Source: Streptomyces sp. ST2-7A (GTDB taxonomy: Bacteria > Actinomycetota > Actinomycetes > Streptomycetales > Streptomycetaceae). Taken from it: DNA of 39,363 nucleotides. The translations under genes and the position numbers were made by a program. The notes beneath the pieces are model-generated. The model searched no databases. It saw nothing but the letters and a program-made list of their open reading frames with translations, and was not told the DNA's origin. Shown here piece by piece: positions 21,712 to 31,887 of the stretch (positions are counted from its first letter, which is position 1; every line of letters starts with the position of its first letter). The DNA lies in contig NZ_JAJUWS010000056.1 in NCBI RefSeq assembly GCF_021390475.1, positions 1 to 39,363 on the forward strand. The letters run 5' to 3'.

Positions 21712-23427
21712 TCAGCGGGTCGGGCCGCCGGGGCCGGGCGCGGGCACGGGGGTCGGACCGGGGCCGCCGATCGTGGCGGGGTCGGGCACGACGGGGGTGT
21801 CGGGGGCGGCGTCCGTAACCGTGCCGTCGGTGCCGCTTCCCGAGCCGGTGGCCGGCCCCTTGGCCGTGGGGGTCCCACCGTCGCGCAGCGGCACCTCGTG
21901 GATGAACCAGGAGAGGACGAAGGCGATGATCGACAGCAGGGCCGCGACGAGGAAGACCATGTGGGTGCCGGAGGCGACAGCCTGTTCGTAGGTCTGACGG
22001 GCCGCGTCGGGGAGGGCCTCCAGGGAGGCGGCGTCGAGCTGGGCCCCGGTCTCGGAGACCTCGATCGCGGCGCCCCCGGCGGCGTCGCCGAGTTCGCCGG
22101 CGACCCGGGCGGTGAAGAAGGCGCCGAGGATCGCGACGCCGAAGGATCCGCCGAGGGTGCGGGAGAGGGTCGCGGTGGAGGAGGCCACGCCCATGTCCCG
22201 GATCTCCACGGTGTTCTGGGCGAGCAGCATGGTCAGCTGCATGAGGAACCCCATGCCGGCGCCGAGGACGGCCATGAAGATCCCCGAGTTCGTCGTCGTC
22301 GTCCCGGTGTCCATGGTGGAGAGCAGGAACAGGCCGGTGGTGACCAGGCCGGCGCCGATGATCGGGAAGACCCGGTAGCGGCCGGTGCGGGTGATGGTGC
22401 GACCGACCACGAAGGAGACCACCATCATCGACAGCAGCATCGGCAGCAGGAGCAGCCCGGAGCCGGTGGCCGAGGCACCCTGCACGGTCTGCTGGTAGAG
22501 CGGCAGGAAGACCGTGGATCCGAACATCACGAAGCCGAGCAGGAAACCGATGACGGCGACCAGCGAGAAGTTGACGTTGCGGAAGAGCCACAGCGGCAGC
22601 AGCGGCTCGGTGACGCGGCGCTCGACGAGGACGAAGACGGCGATCGCCAGGACACCGAGCGTCCCGAGCCCGATGATCACCGGGGAGGTCCAGGCGTACT
22701 CGGTGCCACCCCAGGTGGTGAGGAGCACCAGGGAGGTGATCCCGGTGACCAGCAGGACGGCGCCGGGCCAGTCGATGCGGGCCTTCGAACGGCGCCGGGG
22801 CAGGTGCAGCACAAGGGTGATCATGATCAGCGCGACGGCGCCGAGCGGGATGTTGATGTAGAAGGCCCACCGCCAGCCGAGGTGGTCGGTGAGGGCTCCG
22901 CCGAGCAGCGGACCGCCGATCATGGCGACGGCCATGACGCTCGCGAACAGGCCCTGGTAGCGACCCCGCTCGCGCGGGGGTATCAGCTCGCCGATGATCG
23001 CCATGGTGCCGACCAGCAGGCCGCCGGCGCCCAGGCCCTGGAGGGCGCGGAAGCCGATGAGCTGGCCCATGCTCTGGGCGAGGCCGGAGGCGGCGGAACC
23101 GACCAGGAAGATGACGATCGAGGTCAGGTGGATGCCCTTGCGGCCGTAGAGGTCGCCGAGCTTGCCCCAGATGGGGGTGGAGGCGGCGGTGGCCAGGGTG
23201 TAGGCCGTCACGACCCAGGAGAGGTGGGCGAGGCCGCCCAGCTCACCGACGATGGTCGGCATCGCCGTCGCGATGATCATGTTGTCGAGCATCGCGAGCA
23301 GGACCGAGATCATGAGGGCGAGCAGCACGACGCGGATGCCCCGGGGTCGCCTGCCGGACGACTTCGAGGACTCCGACGACTGGGACGACTCGGACGGGAC
23401 CGTCCCGGATTCGTTGGTCTGGTTCAT
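21712..23427 (-). CDS. MFS drug exporter, DHA2 (14-TM, EmrB/QacA type)
   Basis: 571 residues. Proton-driven multidrug or metabolite exporter in the cytoplasmic membrane. The Ser/Glu-rich cytoplasmic N-terminus (to about 35) is followed by 14 hydrophobic segments, with LDNMIIATAMPTIVGELGG in TM1, the motif-A loop GKLGDLYGRKGIHL, motif C GPLLGGALTDHLGWRWAFYINIPLG, and late segments ending in SWFIHEVPL. A Gly/Pro/Thr-rich tail ends it. Start: ATG at 23427 with GGAGAG upstream. A longer start at 23451 is possible. It is divergent from a TetR gene with an operator pair between them, so it is probably repressed by that regulator and induced by its substrate. Confidence 0.93.
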   Translation of the reverse strand: MNQTNESGTVPSESSQSSESSKSSGRRPRGIRVVLLALMISVLLAMLDNMIIATAMPTIVGELGGLAHLSWVVTAYTLATAASTPIWGKLGDLYGRKGIHLTSIVIFLVGSAASGLAQSMGQLIGFRALQGLGAGGLLVGTMAIIGELIPPRERGRYQGLFASVMAVAMIGGPLLGGALTDHLGWRWAFYINIPLGAVALIMITLVLHLPRRRSKARIDWPGAVLLVTGITSLVLLTTWGGTEYAWTSPVIIGLGTLGVLAIAVFVLVERRVTEPLLPLWLFRNVNFSLVAVIGFLLGFVMFGSTVFLPLYQQTVQGASATGSGLLLLPMLLSMMVVSFVVGRTITRTGRYRVFPIIGAGLVTTGLFLLSTMDTGTTTTNSGIFMAVLGAGMGFLMQLTMLLAQNTVEIRDMGVASSTATLSRTLGGSFGVAILGAFFTARVAGELGDAAGGAAIEVSETGAQLDAASLEALPDAARQTYEQAVASGTHMVFLVAALLSIIAFVLSWFIHEVPLRDGGTPTAKGPATGSGSGTDGTVTDAAPDTPVVPDPATIGGPGPTPVPAPGPGGPTR

Positions 23428-23457
23428 ACTCTCTCCGCGAGGGCCGGTCACCCCACT

Positions 23458-23525
23458 TACCTGCCGACCGGCTAGTTTATTACAATGGCAGAAGATACGC
23501 CCGCAACTAGCCGGGCGTCAAGTAA
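23458..23525. promoter_or_regulatory. Shared promoter-operator region of the MFS/TetR pair
   Basis: Perfect inverted repeats CCGGCTAGTT (23468-23477) and AACTAGCCGG (23505-23514) each contain a CTAG core, with core centres 35 bp apart. Minus strand: TTGACG (23521-23516) and, after 18 bp, TATCTT (23497-23492), the MFS promoter, with one repeat in its spacer. Plus strand: TACAAT (23481-23486), the likely TetR-gene -10 box, with the other repeat just upstream of it. The stretch is distinctly AT-richer than its surroundings. The arrangement fits a TetR repressor that shuts both promoters at once. Outer CTTAC/GTAAG ends extend the dyad. Confidence 0.7.
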
Positions 23526-23545
23526 GCAATGAGGAGTGGCCGGAC

Positions 23546-24223
23546 ATGACGGAGACGGGGAGCACGCGGGTGCGCCGGGGCGACACCCGGCAGCGCATCC
23601 AGGACGTGGCCCTGCGATTGTTCGCCGCCCACGGGTACGAGAAGACCTCGCTGCGCGAGATCGCCGAGGAGATCGGGGTCACCAAGGCCGCGCTCTACTA
23701 CCACTTCAAGACCAAGGAGGACATCCTCGTCGCGATCCACGACGACCTCACCGGCCCGATCGACGATCTGATCGCCCTGGGCCGGGAACGCCCCCGGACC
23801 GTGGAGACGGCCCGCGAGATCCTGGGCCGCTACAGCGTGGCCCTGGAGGACGCCGCCGACCTGTTCCGCTTCATGCAGGAGAACGCGGCGGTCATCCGCG
23901 ACCTGAGCCTGCACGAGCGCTTCAAGGAGCGCTCCCGCGTCATCGCCCGGCTGATCACCCCGCCCGACGCGCCGTTGGAGCAGCGGGTCCGGGCCGTCGC
24001 CGCGCTCTACACCATGCACGCGGGGGTGTTCGCCATCGGACAACACCTGGGCGAGGGGGTCGATCCGGAGGAGCGGCGCCTGGCGGTGCTGCGGGTCGCC
24101 GAGGAGATGGTGGTGCGCGCCGCCGAGGGGATGACCTCCGGAGGTGACGCCGGCGCGGAGGACCGGGAGAGCGGAAGCGGGGACCGACGTCCGTCCGAGG
24201 GCCGGCCGTCGGACGGCCGCTGA
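23546..24223 (+). CDS. TetR-family transcriptional repressor
   Basis: 225 residues. The N-terminal TetR helix-turn-helix (about 12-58) is complete: TRQRIQDVALRLFAAHGYEKTSLREIAEEIGVTKAALYYHFKTKEDIL, written here only to mark its extent by key words (LFAAHGYE, LREIAEEIGV, ALYYHF). An all-helical ligand and dimer domain follows to about 190, then a disordered Gly/Ser/Arg/Asp tail. Start: ATG at 23546 with GAGGAG 10 nt before it. Divergence from the exporter gene and the CTAG-core inverted repeats between them mark it as the likely local regulator of the exporter and of itself. A weak hairpin with TTTTT follows at 24268-24296. Confidence 0.92.
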   Translation: MTETGSTRVRRGDTRQRIQDVALRLFAAHGYEKTSLREIAEEIGVTKAALYYHFKTKEDILVAIHDDLTGPIDDLIALGRERPRTVETAREILGRYSVALEDAADLFRFMQENAAVIRDLSLHERFKERSRVIARLITPPDAPLEQRVRAVAALYTMHAGVFAIGQHLGEGVDPEERRLAVLRVAEEMVVRAAEGMTSGGDAGAEDRESGSGDRRPSEGRPSDGR

Positions 24224-24267
24224 GCCGGCTCCCACCGGGCGCCGTCACACGGTTCCCGCGCGCGGTG

Positions 24268-24296
24268 GGGCGTGGCCGTCGCGCCCGGGGGTTTTT
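24268..24296 (+). terminator. Weak hairpin plus T run after the TetR gene
   Basis: GGGCG (24268-24272) can pair with CGCCC (24282-24286), followed by GGGGG and TTTTT. The stem is short, so this is tentative. The rest of 24224-24443 contains no gene. Confidence 0.3.
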
Positions 24297-24443
24297 CGAG
24301 GGGCGGGCACCTTCGGGGGAACGTCGGTGGGGGTGTCGACGGGGCCCACCGGACGGTGAGCCGGTCGACGGCTCCCGCTCAACGACCCGCCGAACGGCCC
24401 CGACCAGGTCGGACGCCGGTGGCGACCGGGGCGGCCGTCTCCC

Positions 24444-25856
24444 TCATTCCGTCGGCGTCGAGCGTCCCGCCGGCCCCGGAGGCGCCCCTTCGTCCCGACC
24501 GTCGGGGCTCCCGTCCGGGCCCGGCGGGACGCGCAGCGCGAGCAGAGCGGTGTCGTCAGCGGCCCAGCCCCCGCAGTACTCGGCCAGCAGTCCGCCGAGG
24601 CGGTGAACGATCCCGGTCGCGTCCAGCCCACCGCAACCGGCGAGGGCCTCGGCCAGTGCCTCCTCACCGAACATGAACCGCTCGCCGACTCCGGGGATCC
24701 GGCGGGCACGGGCCTCGGTGGCACCGTCGGTGTAGAACAGCAGCGCGTCACCGGGGGCCAGACGGAAGCGGACATCGGTGAGGTGCACCTCCGGCAGGAC
24801 GCCCAGCAGGCTGCCGTACCGACCGACCTCCCGGACCCGGCCGTCGGCACGGCGGATCAGGGCCGGGGGGTGCCCCGCCGTGCACAGCCGTCCCGTGACC
24901 CCGGCCGGGGTGGTGCGGAAGGTGGCGTAGACGGCGGTCAGGAAGCGCTCGCCCCCGCGCTGCTCGAGGAGCGCGGAGTTCAGGTGCTCGCATACGGTGG
25001 CGGGTGAGAGATGCCGGGTGGCCTCGGCCCGCAGGGTGTACCGGGCCAGGGCCGTGACCTTGGCCGCCTCGGTGCCCTTGCCGCACACGTCGCCCATCAC
25101 CGTGCACCACCACGGGCCCCTGGAGTGGAAGAGGTCGTAGAAGTCCCCCACCACGGCCACGCCGCCGGCCGCGGGCAGGTAGGAGGCGGCCGCCTCCACC
25201 CCCGGCACCTGCTGCAACACCGGGGGCAACAGACTGTCCTGGAGACTGCGGGCCAGCGCGTTGGAGGTCTCCAGCGCCTCACGGGCGCCGTGGAGGGCGT
25301 CCCGGGTTCCGGCGAGGGCCGCCCGCAGGTTGATCTCGTTGCTCACCGACCGGGCCATGGTGGCCAGCGTGTTCAACTCGGTGGGCTGCCAGACGTGGGG
25401 GTTCTCGTCGATCACGCACATGCTTCCCAGCACCTCCCCGCCCGGGCCCATGATGGGATATCCGGCCCAGGCACCGATCCTCATCGGCACCACCGAGGGG
25501 TGCCCGGCGGTACGGGGGTCGCCGGCGGCGTCCTCGACCACGAACGGTTTTCCGCCCAGACCGACCAGGAAGTAGCAGAAGCTCTCCCGCACCGGGTTCT
25601 GTCGCGTGGAGATCTCCCGGGCGTCCACCCCGACACACGACTTCCAGAACGAACGGTGGTCGTCGACCAGGGTGATGAAGGAACGCCCGCAGCCGGTCAC
25701 CGTCGCCGCCACCCGGGCCAGGTCCTCGAAGGCGTCCTCCGGGCCGGTGTCCAGCAGTCCGGTCGCCTCCACGGCCGCCAGCCGGACCGGGTCCGACAGG
25801 GCCGCGGGCAGGCCGTCGGCCCGTACCCCACCGGCGAACATCGTCTTCAATGCCAT
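24444..25856 (-). CDS. GAF domain PP2C-type (SpoIIE/RsbU) serine phosphatase
   Basis: 470 residues, soluble. An N-terminal GAF sensor domain (about 25-175: FEDLARVAATVTG... SFCYFLVG... IGAWAGYPIMGPGGEVLGSMCVID) is joined by a short coiled helix (about 178-205) to a SpoIIE-type phosphatase (about 215-445). The metal-binding Asp residues are visible in GDFYD (238-242), GDVCGKG (255-261), and the late FYTDGATEA and ADDTALL. Such enzymes dephosphorylate anti-sigma-factor antagonists and so release stress sigma factors. No anti-sigma kinase or antagonist gene lies nearby. Start: ATG at 25856 with GGGGAG/GGAGG ahead. A TACGGT -10 candidate lies at 25962-25957. No gene is seen in 25857-26140. Confidence 0.92.
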   Translation of the reverse strand: MALKTMFAGGVRADGLPAALSDPVRLAAVEATGLLDTGPEDAFEDLARVAATVTGCGRSFITLVDDHRSFWKSCVGVDAREISTRQNPVRESFCYFLVGLGGKPFVVEDAAGDPRTAGHPSVVPMRIGAWAGYPIMGPGGEVLGSMCVIDENPHVWQPTELNTLATMARSVSNEINLRAALAGTRDALHGAREALETSNALARSLQDSLLPPVLQQVPGVEAAASYLPAAGGVAVVGDFYDLFHSRGPWWCTVMGDVCGKGTEAAKVTALARYTLRAEATRHLSPATVCEHLNSALLEQRGGERFLTAVYATFRTTPAGVTGRLCTAGHPPALIRRADGRVREVGRYGSLLGVLPEVHLTDVRFRLAPGDALLFYTDGATEARARRIPGVGERFMFGEEALAEALAGCGGLDATGIVHRLGGLLAEYCGGWAADDTALLALRVPPGPDGSPDGRDEGAPPGPAGRSTPTE

Positions 25857-26140
25857 GGCTCCCCGTCCTCCGGTCTCCGCCCTCGATGGGGCGGGGAACC
25901 CGCATGGTGGCCACGGATCCGCACACCGTCGCGTCGAGAGATCCGACGCCTTCACCACCGTAACCGATGTGACCGCGCGACCTCCCTTCCTCGTCGGGCC
26001 GGACGGGCGACGCCCTCACCGATCGCGCTTCCGGGGAGCGCCGGGAGGTGCGCGGGTCACCCTTCGCGGGTGCGTGTGCCGTGGCTCCCGCGTCGGCGGG
26101 CCCGGCCCGCCGGGGAACACGCGCCGGCCGGAACACGCCT

Positions 26141-26176
26141 CGGCCCCCCGCACACCGGAAGGTGTGCGGGGGGCCG
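26141..26176 (-). terminator. Strong 16-bp hairpin terminator after clpC
   Basis: CGGCCCCCCGCACACC (26141-26156) pairs perfectly with GGTGTGCGGGGGGCCG (26161-26176) around a GGAA tetraloop, 60 bp beyond the clpC stop. It is the strongest hairpin in the window. There is no T run. Confidence 0.8.
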
Positions 26177-26235
26177 ATGTTCACGCGGTGCCGGGCGGAC
26201 CCCGGCGCGGGGCCGGAGCCGTCCGGCGCGGCGGC

Positions 26236-28776
<2,541 letters not shown>

Positions 28777-29676
28777 CGTTAATCGCTCCTCAGAGCGGTC
28801 AGGCAGTAAGGGGTCGGTCCCCTCTCTGTCCTTCCGCAGCTTGGTCCCGCGGCCCGGGACCGCTCATTCCTACTGCCGACGCCCGTCCGGATCACCCCCC
28901 TACCGTCGAGGAGCGCGGCCACCGGCCTCCTGCCCGAACAGTCGACATCCGGTACAACCGGATCCCGGAAGACGTTGTTCCCGCGGGCCGGGCGATTCCA
29001 CCCGCACCGGCTACGCCGACGGCGAACGCCGGGGCGCGTCCGGACCGGAGGGAACCCCCTCGACCGGCGCGGGCGCCCCGGTTTCCGGGTATGTCTTTCT
29101 TCCTACCCCTCCAGGCTGACACTCCATGCGGGCCACGGCCGGCACATCCGCTACCGGCGAACGCCGCGTCACCCCCGGGGACCGGATCACGAACCCCCGG
29201 TGACGCCTTTCGCCGGTTGCCCCGGGGTCACCGGGGCGCGTCGCTCTCTCCCGGACGCCGAACGGCTCCCCGAGGGGGTCGTGGGGAGCCGGGTGAATCG
29301 GATGGTGGGTGATGGCGCGTCGGACCCGGGCACGACCCGCCTCCGGAGGGTTGGGGCCCGGCCGTCGCCCGGCGGCATCCGGATGGGACCGGCCCTCCGG
29401 CCGGGAGCCGCCGACCCGGTCCCCGGGGACCGGAACGGGCCCGGGCACGGCTCGGGGGGCCACCCGTGATCGGATGAGCCCCCCGTAGCCGAACGCGGAT
29501 CGGATCCGACCCGCGCGGGCCCGTGTGATCCCGCGTCGGACCGCCCCGCACCGGCCGTCACGGCCGGACGCGTCGCGGTCCGCTCTCTCCTCCGGGCGGA
29601 ACGACGCGCTCCCCCGCACGTCCCGTTCCGCGCGCCCTCCCCTCCGCGACCGCCGACCGGGCGGGGCGGTGTCGCG
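28777..29676. other. 0.9-kb gene-poor region between clpC and lsr2
   Basis: Contains the clpC promoter and leader. Hairpins lie at 28809-28823 (AGGGG/CCCCT) and 28843-28861 (GGTCCCG/CGGGACC). Possible -10 boxes on the minus strand are TAGGAA near 28883 and TAGGGG near 28912. Beyond 28960 I see only GC-rich frames with Arg/Pro/Gly composition and no ribosome sites. A 76-residue minus frame at 28892-29122 is open but looks non-coding. Some Streptomyces are annotated with a small gene here, which I cannot support. Confidence 0.45.
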
Positions 29677-30018
29677 TCAGGAGGTGGCCTTCTCGTAGGC
29701 CTCGCGAATGGTCGCGGGCACGCGGCCACGGTCGTTGACGTCGTAGCCGTTCTCCTTGGCCCAGGCGCGGATGCGGGCGGTGTCGACCGTACCGGCCGAG
29801 GTCGCGCGGGCGGTCGAGCGCCCACCGCGCGCCGCGCGCCCGGTGCCGGCCCGACGACCGGCCCGAACGAACTCGCCCAGGGTCTCGCGGAGCTTTTCGG
29901 CGTTGGCGGAGTTGAGATCGATCTCGTAGGTCTTCCCGTCGAGAGCGAAGGTGACGGTCTCGTCCGCCTCGCCGCCGTCGATGTCGTCGAGAAGAAGAAC
30001 CTGAACCTTCTGTGCCAC
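29677..30018 (-). CDS. lsr2: Lsr2 nucleoid-associated protein
   Basis: Actinobacterial H-NS-like chromatin protein that bridges DNA and silences AT-rich and foreign genes, including many biosynthetic clusters. The protein is 113 residues. The N-terminal dimerisation domain (AQKVQVLLLDDIDGG... VTFALDGKTYEIDLNSANA, 1-60) is joined by a basic linker to the C-terminal DNA-binding domain (IRAWAKENGYDVNDRGRVPATIREAYEKA) with the AT-hook-like Arg97-Gly98-Arg99. Start: GTG at 30018, strongly backed by GAGGAG with 7-nt spacing. The open frame continuing upstream to 30162 is non-coding leader. The leader is AT-rich for this genome, a likely self-binding site. Confidence 0.96.
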   Translation of the reverse strand: MAQKVQVLLLDDIDGGEADETVTFALDGKTYEIDLNSANAEKLRETLGEFVRAGRRAGTGRAARGGRSTARATSAGTVDTARIRAWAKENGYDVNDRGRVPATIREAYEKATS

Positions 30019-30039
30019 CTGAGTACTCCTCTTTAAGGG

Positions 30040-30089
30040 TCCGGGTATCGAATGTTTTTGTTGTGCCCCGGGCGTCATCAAACCGCCCT
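30040..30089 (-). promoter_or_regulatory. AT-rich lsr2 leader/promoter region
   Basis: The stretch includes ATTCGATACC, ACAACAAAAACATTCG and GGTTTGATGACG on the minus strand and has far more A/T than its surroundings. It lies between a terminator and the lsr2 ribosome site, so the lsr2 promoter must be here or just upstream. No perfect -35/-10 pair is seen. Lsr2 prefers AT-rich DNA, so autoregulation is an inference. Confidence 0.45.
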
Positions 30090-30090
30090 T

Positions 30091-30120
30091 TCGGAAAAAA
30101 CACAAACCCCGCACGGGGAT
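30091..30120 (-). terminator. Rho-independent-type terminator after the ArgA-like gene
   Basis: On the minus strand CCCC-GTGC-GGGG (30117-30106) is followed by TTTGTGTTTTTT. It lies 60-90 bp beyond the stop at 30181. It is the only hairpin in the window with a good U tract, and it shields lsr2 from upstream transcription. Confidence 0.6.
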
Positions 30121-30180
30121 TCCCGCGGGTGAGCGAGGGAGGTGGCCGGACGTATCGGACATAAGGCCCCGCCGGGATGG

Positions 30181-30708
30181 CTATCGAAGCCGAAGCAGCA
30201 TACGGGTGTTACCCAAAGTGTTGGGCTTCACGCGTTCGAGTCCCAGGAACTCCGCGACCCCCTCGTCATACGAGCGCAGCAGTTCGCTGTAGACGTCACC
30301 GTCCACGGGGGTATCACCGATGGACACGAACCCGTGCCGTTCGAAGAACGCCACTTCGAAGGTGAGGCAGAAAATGCGGTCCACACCCAGCCATCGCGCC
30401 GTGTCGAGCAGCTTCTCCAACAGCAGGTGGCCCACCCCCGTCCCGCGCAGCGAGGGATCCACCGCCAGGGTCCGGACCTCGGCCAGATCCTCCCACATCA
30501 CGTGCAGGGCGCCGCAGGCGACCACGGCGCCGTCGGGGCCCCGCTCCGCCACCCAGAACTCCTGAATGTCCTCGTAAAGGGTGACGGTCGGCTTGTCGAG
30601 GAGGATCCGATCGCGCGAGTACGTGTCGATGAGGTGACGCACGGCACGCACATCACTCGTCCGGGCGCGTCGAACCGTGATTTCCGGAGTCCGGTCGTCA
30701 TGCTTCAC
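30181..30708 (-). CDS. argA: GNAT amino-acid N-acetyltransferase, ArgA-like (N-acetylglutamate synthase)
   Basis: Probably makes N-acetylglutamate for arginine synthesis. The 175-residue protein closely follows the short stand-alone GNAT ArgA described in mycobacteria: VRRARTSDVRAVRHLIDTY, VTLYEDIQEFWVAE, CGALHVMWEDLAEVRTLAVDP, the acetyl-CoA loop GTGVGHLLLEKLL, LTFEVAFFERHGF, SYDEGVAEFL, and VKPNTLGNTRMLL. The N-terminal kinase-like domain of E. coli ArgA is absent. The GTG at 30708 lies 6 nt after TAGCCT (30720-30715), so it is leaderless. That box overlaps the stop of the upstream BlaI-type gene. The assignment rests on remembered family sequence and is not a computed match. Confidence 0.88.
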   Translation of the reverse strand: MKHDDRTPEITVRRARTSDVRAVRHLIDTYSRDRILLDKPTVTLYEDIQEFWVAERGPDGAVVACGALHVMWEDLAEVRTLAVDPSLRGTGVGHLLLEKLLDTARWLGVDRIFCLTFEVAFFERHGFVSIGDTPVDGDVYSELLRSYDEGVAEFLGLERVKPNTLGNTRMLLRLR

Positions 30709-30714
30709 GAACGG

Positions 30715-30720
30715 AGGCTA
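30715..30720 (-). promoter_or_regulatory. -10 box of the argA-like gene, leaderless type
   Basis: TAGCCT on the minus strand ends 6 nt before the GTG at 30708 and overlaps the final codon and stop of the gene upstream. No Shine-Dalgarno is present. Confidence 0.55.
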
Positions 30721-31140
30721 CCGCCCCGTTCCAGCGTCATTGGCGGCGCCCCCGCCGGCATCCGCGAGGGGATCGGCTCCGGTGACATCCACCACGCGCA
30801 GGGCGTCCCGCAAAGCGTCGGTCTGGGCCGGGGACATCATCCCGAAGAATGCCACCAGCGCGGCCGCCGGGTTGTCACTGCGCGACCAGGCGTCGTTCAT
30901 CAATGCGGCGGCGTAGGCGGCGCGGGTGGATACCGCCTCGTAACGATAGGCGCGACCGTCGCGCTCGCGACGCACCCACCCCTTCCGGTGGAGCTTGTCG
31001 AGAACCGTCATGACCGTCGTATAGGCGATCGGCCGTTCCTTCCGGAGATCTTCCAGAACCTCCCGCACGGTGACCGGGCGATTCCATTCCCAGACCCGTG
31101 TCATGACGGCGTCTTCCAGTTCTCCCAGCGACCGAGGCAC
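30718..31140 (-). CDS. BlaI/MecI/CopY-family winged-helix regulator
   Basis: 140 residues. The N-terminal winged helix (about 1-75: SLGELEDAVMTRVWEWNRPVTVREVLEDL, with IAYTTVMTVLDKLHRKGWVRRERDGRAYRY as the recognition helix and wing) is typical of BlaI/MecI/CopY repressors. A C-terminal dimerisation helix region (LVAFFGMMSPAQTDALRDALRVV) and a short Gly/Ala tail follow. These repressors are normally paired with a BlaR1-type membrane protease, but none is next to it. The regulated genes are unknown. The GTG at 31140 lies 6 nt after TACCCT (31152-31147), so it is leaderless. It is just upstream of the argA-like gene in the same direction (9-bp gap). Confidence 0.9.
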   Translation of the reverse strand: MPRSLGELEDAVMTRVWEWNRPVTVREVLEDLRKERPIAYTTVMTVLDKLHRKGWVRRERDGRAYRYEAVSTRAAYAAALMNDAWSRSDNPAAALVAFFGMMSPAQTDALRDALRVVDVTGADPLADAGGGAANDAGTGR

Positions 31141-31146
31141 AACTGC

Positions 31147-31152
31147 AGGGTA
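31147..31152 (-). promoter_or_regulatory. -10 box of the BlaI-type gene, leaderless type
   Basis: TACCCT on the minus strand ends 6 nt before the GTG at 31140. There is no Shine-Dalgarno. Confidence 0.55.
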
Positions 31153-31566
31153 GCGGGGCGTGGGGGGATATGCGCGGTGTGCCCCGATCCGCGCGGGGCG
31201 CGGCGGGCCGATCCCGTGTGGTGGGTGTGGCGCCCGGCGCGGATGGGGGACGAGCCGGAGCCGGAGCCGGGGCGGGCACGGCCCGGGGCCGCGGGAAAGG
31301 CGGTGGCGTGGAAGGTGACGGCGAGGCCCCGACGCCCCCGACGCCCGGCGGATGTCGCCCGGACCCCGAGAGCCCGGGAACCCCCGGAGGACGCCCGGCG
31401 CGATGGTACCTCCGCCCCGGGCGGATCCCGACGGGGCCGGCGTGCCACGGGGCCCCGGGCGGTGGGCCCGGGCGGGAGCGGCGGGGCGGGAACCCCCGAT
31501 CGCCGACCCGGGCCCGGCCACACGCGCCGTGGACGCGGGTGGGCACCTCCGCCGGGACACGACGAA
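31153..31566. other. Gene-free GC-rich stretch
   Basis: About 410 bp between the BlaI-type gene and the terminator of the small membrane protein gene. Frames are Pro/Arg/Gly-rich on both strands with no ribosome site. No repeats or motifs stand out. Confidence 0.4.
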
Positions 31567-31593
31567 CCGCCGCCGGGCACGGCCCGGCGGCGG
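31567..31593 (-). terminator. 11-bp hairpin after the small membrane protein gene
   Basis: CCGCCGCCGGG (31567-31577) pairs perfectly with CCCGGCGGCGG (31583-31593) around CACGG, 31 bp beyond the stop at 31624. There is no T run. Confidence 0.6.
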
Positions 31594-31623
31594 TCGGCGG
31601 CGGGGCGGGAACGCCCCGGGGAC

Positions 31624-31815
31624 TCAGTCGGTGGTGGGACGGGCGGCGGGGGCCGCGGAGGGACGCTCGGCGGCGCGGGCCGCCTCCATGGCGTCCACCG
31701 CCGCGTCCTCCTTGTACTTGTTGGCGCCGCCCTGCGACTTGATCATCGTGACGATGAGGTAGATGAAGGCCACCGCCATCACGGTCGGGGCGAAAAGCGC
31801 GGCGAGATAGTCCAC
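31624..31815 (-). CDS. 63-residue single-span membrane protein
   Basis: Unrecognised small protein. One membrane segment (about 3-24: YLAALFAPTVMAVAFIYLIVTM) is followed by a charged stretch (IKSQGGANKYKEDAAVDAMEAARAAERP) and an Ala/Pro tail. The GTG at 31815 has GGAGGAG about 10 nt upstream. Composition and the sharply hydrophobic span support a real gene. It lies 72 bp after the 60-residue gene upstream and may be co-transcribed with it. Confidence 0.65.
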   Translation of the reverse strand: MDYLAALFAPTVMAVAFIYLIVTMIKSQGGANKYKEDAAVDAMEAARAAERPSAAPAARPTTD

Positions 31816-31887
31816 GGTGCTCGGTCTCCTCCGGGCCGCTCCCGGCCCTCTGTGGCCGGGGTCTCGGTCCCCTCCAGGGTAGCCGGC

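Noticed and set aside
21898..23475. A 525-codon plus-strand frame across the MFS gene
   Set aside because: Antisense shadow of a clear 14-TM transporter. Composition is Glu/Gly/Asp/Gln-rich with no domain.
28777..28960. ClgR operator in front of clpC
   Set aside because: I looked for GTTCGC-N5-GCG type dyads in the leader and found no convincing match.
29011..29619. A 202-codon minus-strand frame between clpC and lsr2
   Set aside because: Arg/Pro/Gly composition, no ribosome site and no recognisable motif. Other frames in the same place are equally open.
30019..30162. N-terminal extension of lsr2
   Set aside because: The GTG at 30018 has a perfect ribosome site and Lsr2 homology starts there. 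The extension contains the terminator and AT-rich leader.
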